The notes below the pieces were generated by a model. That model made no database searches, had not been told where the DNA came from, and saw only the letters and a list, made by a program, of their open reading frames with translations. A stretch of 64,000 nt of DNA from positions 388,690 to 452,689 of the forward strand of contig NZ_FOMI01000002.1 of assembly GCF_900112595.1 (NCBI RefSeq), read 5' to 3'. The position numbers were made by a program, and so were the translations under genes. Shown piece after piece: positions 62,309 to 64,000 of the stretch; position 1 is the first letter of the stretch, and each line of letters begins with the position of its first letter. The stretch is from Algibacter pectinivorans. Lineage in GTDB: Bacteria > Bacteroidota > Bacteroidia > Flavobacteriales > Flavobacteriaceae.

Positions 62309-64000
62309 ATGAAAATTATAAAACATTTATACATATTACTCATATTGGTTTCAACTTTGGCATCGGCACAAGTAAAGTTTGATGCAAAGCCTAGTAAAAC
62401 CAAATTAGGGATTAACGAGCGCCTGCGTATTGATTTTGAAATGAATCAAGATGGCGATAACTTTAATCCGCCAGATTTTAATGGATTTACCGTTGTAGGT
62501 GGCCCAAACCAATCGGTAAGTAATTCGTGGATTAATGGTAAACGCTCCTTTAAAAAAACATACTCTTATTTTTTAGCACCTAAAAAGCGCGGACGTTTTA
62601 CAATTTCTCAAGCTACTATAACTATTGATGGTGAAACCTTTAAAACAACACCTTTAAAAATAGAGGTTACAGCTGCAGTAGATATTCCTAAGGATCCTAA
62701 CGATCCTAATTATTTAGCGTCAGAAAACATACATTTAGTTGCCGAAATATCTAAAACAAACCCATACCTTAACGAGGCTATTACAGTTGTGTATAAGCTT
62801 TATGTGTCGCCTAAAATAGCGGTAGATAATTGGAATGAAATCGATTCGCCTAGGTATAACGATTTTTGGAGCCAAAATATAAATACGCAAGGTCAAAAAG
62901 TACAAAACGGAACCTACAAGGGTGAAGATTATCGTTATTTGGTGTTAAGAAAAACGGTTTTATATCCTCAAAAAACAGGCAAGTTAAATTTAGAGCCTTT
63001 AACCTTAGATCTGTCTATGCGTGTGCCGTCTAACAGACGCGATATTTTTGGTAGTTTTTTAATGACGCGTGTTAACCGAACCGTATCTGCAGGTAACCAA
63101 ACCATAAATGTAAAAGCCTTACCTCAAGAAGGTAAACCAGCAGATTTTACAGGTGCTGTTGGCGATTTTAAACTTAATGTATCTTCTTCTAAAACAGAAT
63201 TAGATGCCACAGAGTCCTTATTGTTAAACGTAAAAGTATCTGGAAACGGGAATTTAAAGCTATTTAAACTTCCTAAAATATCGTTACCAAGCTCGTTAGA
63301 AGTTTACGAGCCAGAGCATAAAGAGGATGTTACTACTAACTTATCTGGTATGCAAGGTAGTATTTTAGATAGTTATACGGTAGTGCCTCAGTTTAAAGGT
63401 AAATACCCAATACCGAGTATTTCATTTTCGTATTTCGACTTAAAATCTAAAAGCTACAAAAGGCTCACATCCAACGAAATTGTTATTAATGTGCTAAACG
63501 GTCCGTCAAACAACGCAATAGCATCTAATGCTAATCAGGCGGCCAATAGTAATAAGCAGGCTGTAGTTTTAAATAACGATCAGTTTGCATTTATAAAAAC
63601 AAAAACTAACTTTTCGGCAGTACAGCCAGAATACTTTTTTAAGTCTAGCACGTTTTGGGGCTTACTGCTTTTACCATTTTTAGCAATTCCTTTGGCTATT
63701 TTTATTCGTAAAAAGAAGGCAACACGAGATGCCGATGTATCTGGTAATAAAATTAGAAAAGCCAATAAGCTTGCACGTAAATATTTAAGCAATGCCAAAA
63801 AGGCTTTAGGTAAAAAAGAGGCCTTTTATATCGCTCTAGAGAAAGCGTTACATAATTATTTAAAGGCGAAGTTACAAATTGAAACTAACGAGCTTAGTAA
63901 GGATAAAATTAAGAGTTTATTAGCCGAAAAAGGCGTAGAAAGAAGCGTTATTAAAGATTTTGAAGGAATTTTAGAAAGTTGTGAGTTAGCGCGATATACG
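62309..64000 (+). CDS. batD: BatD protein, 5' part (runs off the window)
   Basis: The frame is open from the ATG at 62309 to base 64000 (564 residues visible). The signal peptide (MKIIKHLYILLILVSTLASA) is followed by Ig-like domains: KLGINERLRIDFEM, FTVVGGPNQSVSNSWIN (about 60), YLVLRKTVLYPQKTGKLNLE (about 210), FTGAVGDFKLNVSSS (about 285). A membrane helix (LLLLPFLAIPLAIFI, about 452) precedes a cytosolic tail with KALGKKEAFYIALEKALHNY. This is the BatD order. The end of the gene lies right of the window. Confidence 0.88.
   Translation, partial: MKIIKHLYILLILVSTLASAQVKFDAKPSKTKLGINERLRIDFEMNQDGDNFNPPDFNGFTVVGGPNQSVSNSWINGKRSFKKTYSYFLAPKKRGRFTISQATITIDGETFKTTPLKIEVTAAVDIPKDPNDPNYLASENIHLVAEISKTNPYLNEAITVVYKLYVSPKIAVDNWNEIDSPRYNDFWSQNINTQGQKVQNGTYKGEDYRYLVLRKTVLYPQKTGKLNLEPLTLDLSMRVPSNRRDIFGSFLMTRVNRTVSAGNQTINVKALPQEGKPADFTGAVGDFKLNVSSSKTELDATESLLLNVKVSGNGNLKLFKLPKISLPSSLEVYEPEHKEDVTTNLSGMQGSILDSYTVVPQFKGKYPIPSISFSYFDLKSKSYKRLTSNEIVINVLNGPSNNAIASNANQAANSNKQAVVLNNDQFAFIKTKTNFSAVQPEYFFKSSTFWGLLLLPFLAIPLAIFIRKKKATRDADVSGNKIRKANKLARKYLSNAKKALGKKEAFYIALEKALHNYLKAKLQIETNELSKDKIKSLLAEKGVERSVIKDFEGILESCELARYT

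Overview
The window looks like the chromosome of a low-GC marine-type member of Flavobacteriaceae (Bacteroidota). The evidence is Bacteroidota promoters (TTTG, about 19 bp, TAnnTTTG), absence of Shine-Dalgarno motifs, many SDDD-type lipoproteins, a TonB receptor, OmpA proteins with thrombospondin type-3 repeats, an IPExxxVDY protein, and a Bat operon. The genus cannot be named from the sequence alone.

Layout. 1-7.8 kb: the 3' end of an AddA-like helicase-nuclease, an OmpA/TSP3 porin, an AddB-like nuclease and an alpha/beta hydrolase. 7.8-14.4 kb: an integrated mobile element in a tRNA-Ala(GGC) gene. It carries a tyrosine integrase, an excisionase-like HTH protein, a D5/P4-type helicase, several unknown genes, a repeat-rich possible origin and paired 11-bp repeats near both ends. 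14.4-18 kb: the tRNA, a MATE transporter, two microproteins ahead of QueD, a dispersed repeat, a small lipoprotein and two near-identical candidate small RNA units. 18-27 kb: housekeeping genes (purF, a PfkB kinase, RNase HI, purN on the minus strand; acpP, fabF, rnc, an IPExxxVDY gene and pyk on the plus strand). 27-32 kb: a DUF4238 gene bounded by inverted repeats, then a TonB receptor and surface lipoprotein pair whose promoter carries a palindromic operator. 32-45 kb: dinB, CYTH, YciI-like and EEP genes, then a minus-strand cluster of alpha-2-macroglobulin, YqjF-like, ABM and penicillin-binding protein 1C. 45-55 kb: an L-aminoadipate-semialdehyde-type aldehyde dehydrogenase, an OmpA/HHH envelope pair, a DUF1800/DUF1501 pair, lipoproteins, an AlbA_2 protein and an SDR. 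55.4-64 kb: the MoxR/DUF58/Bat (aerotolerance) operon, with batD running off the right edge.

Functional links. AddA and AddB should form one double-strand-break repair enzyme although an outer-membrane protein gene lies between them. The A2M and PbpC genes form the usual peptidoglycan repair and protease-trap partnership. MoxR, DUF58, two VWA proteins, a TPR protein and BatD form one membrane assembly. The mobile element has recombination and replication functions but no recognisable structural, lysis or conjugation genes, so it looks like a satellite or a minimal integrative element. The best candidates for undescribed biology are that element (its att sites with a compensatory T-arm change, its arm repeats inside the int promoter and its repeat-rich possible origin) and the tandem small RNA units at 17.7-18.0 kb. 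Many gene starts were moved from the longest open frame to an internal ATG; the reason is given per entry.
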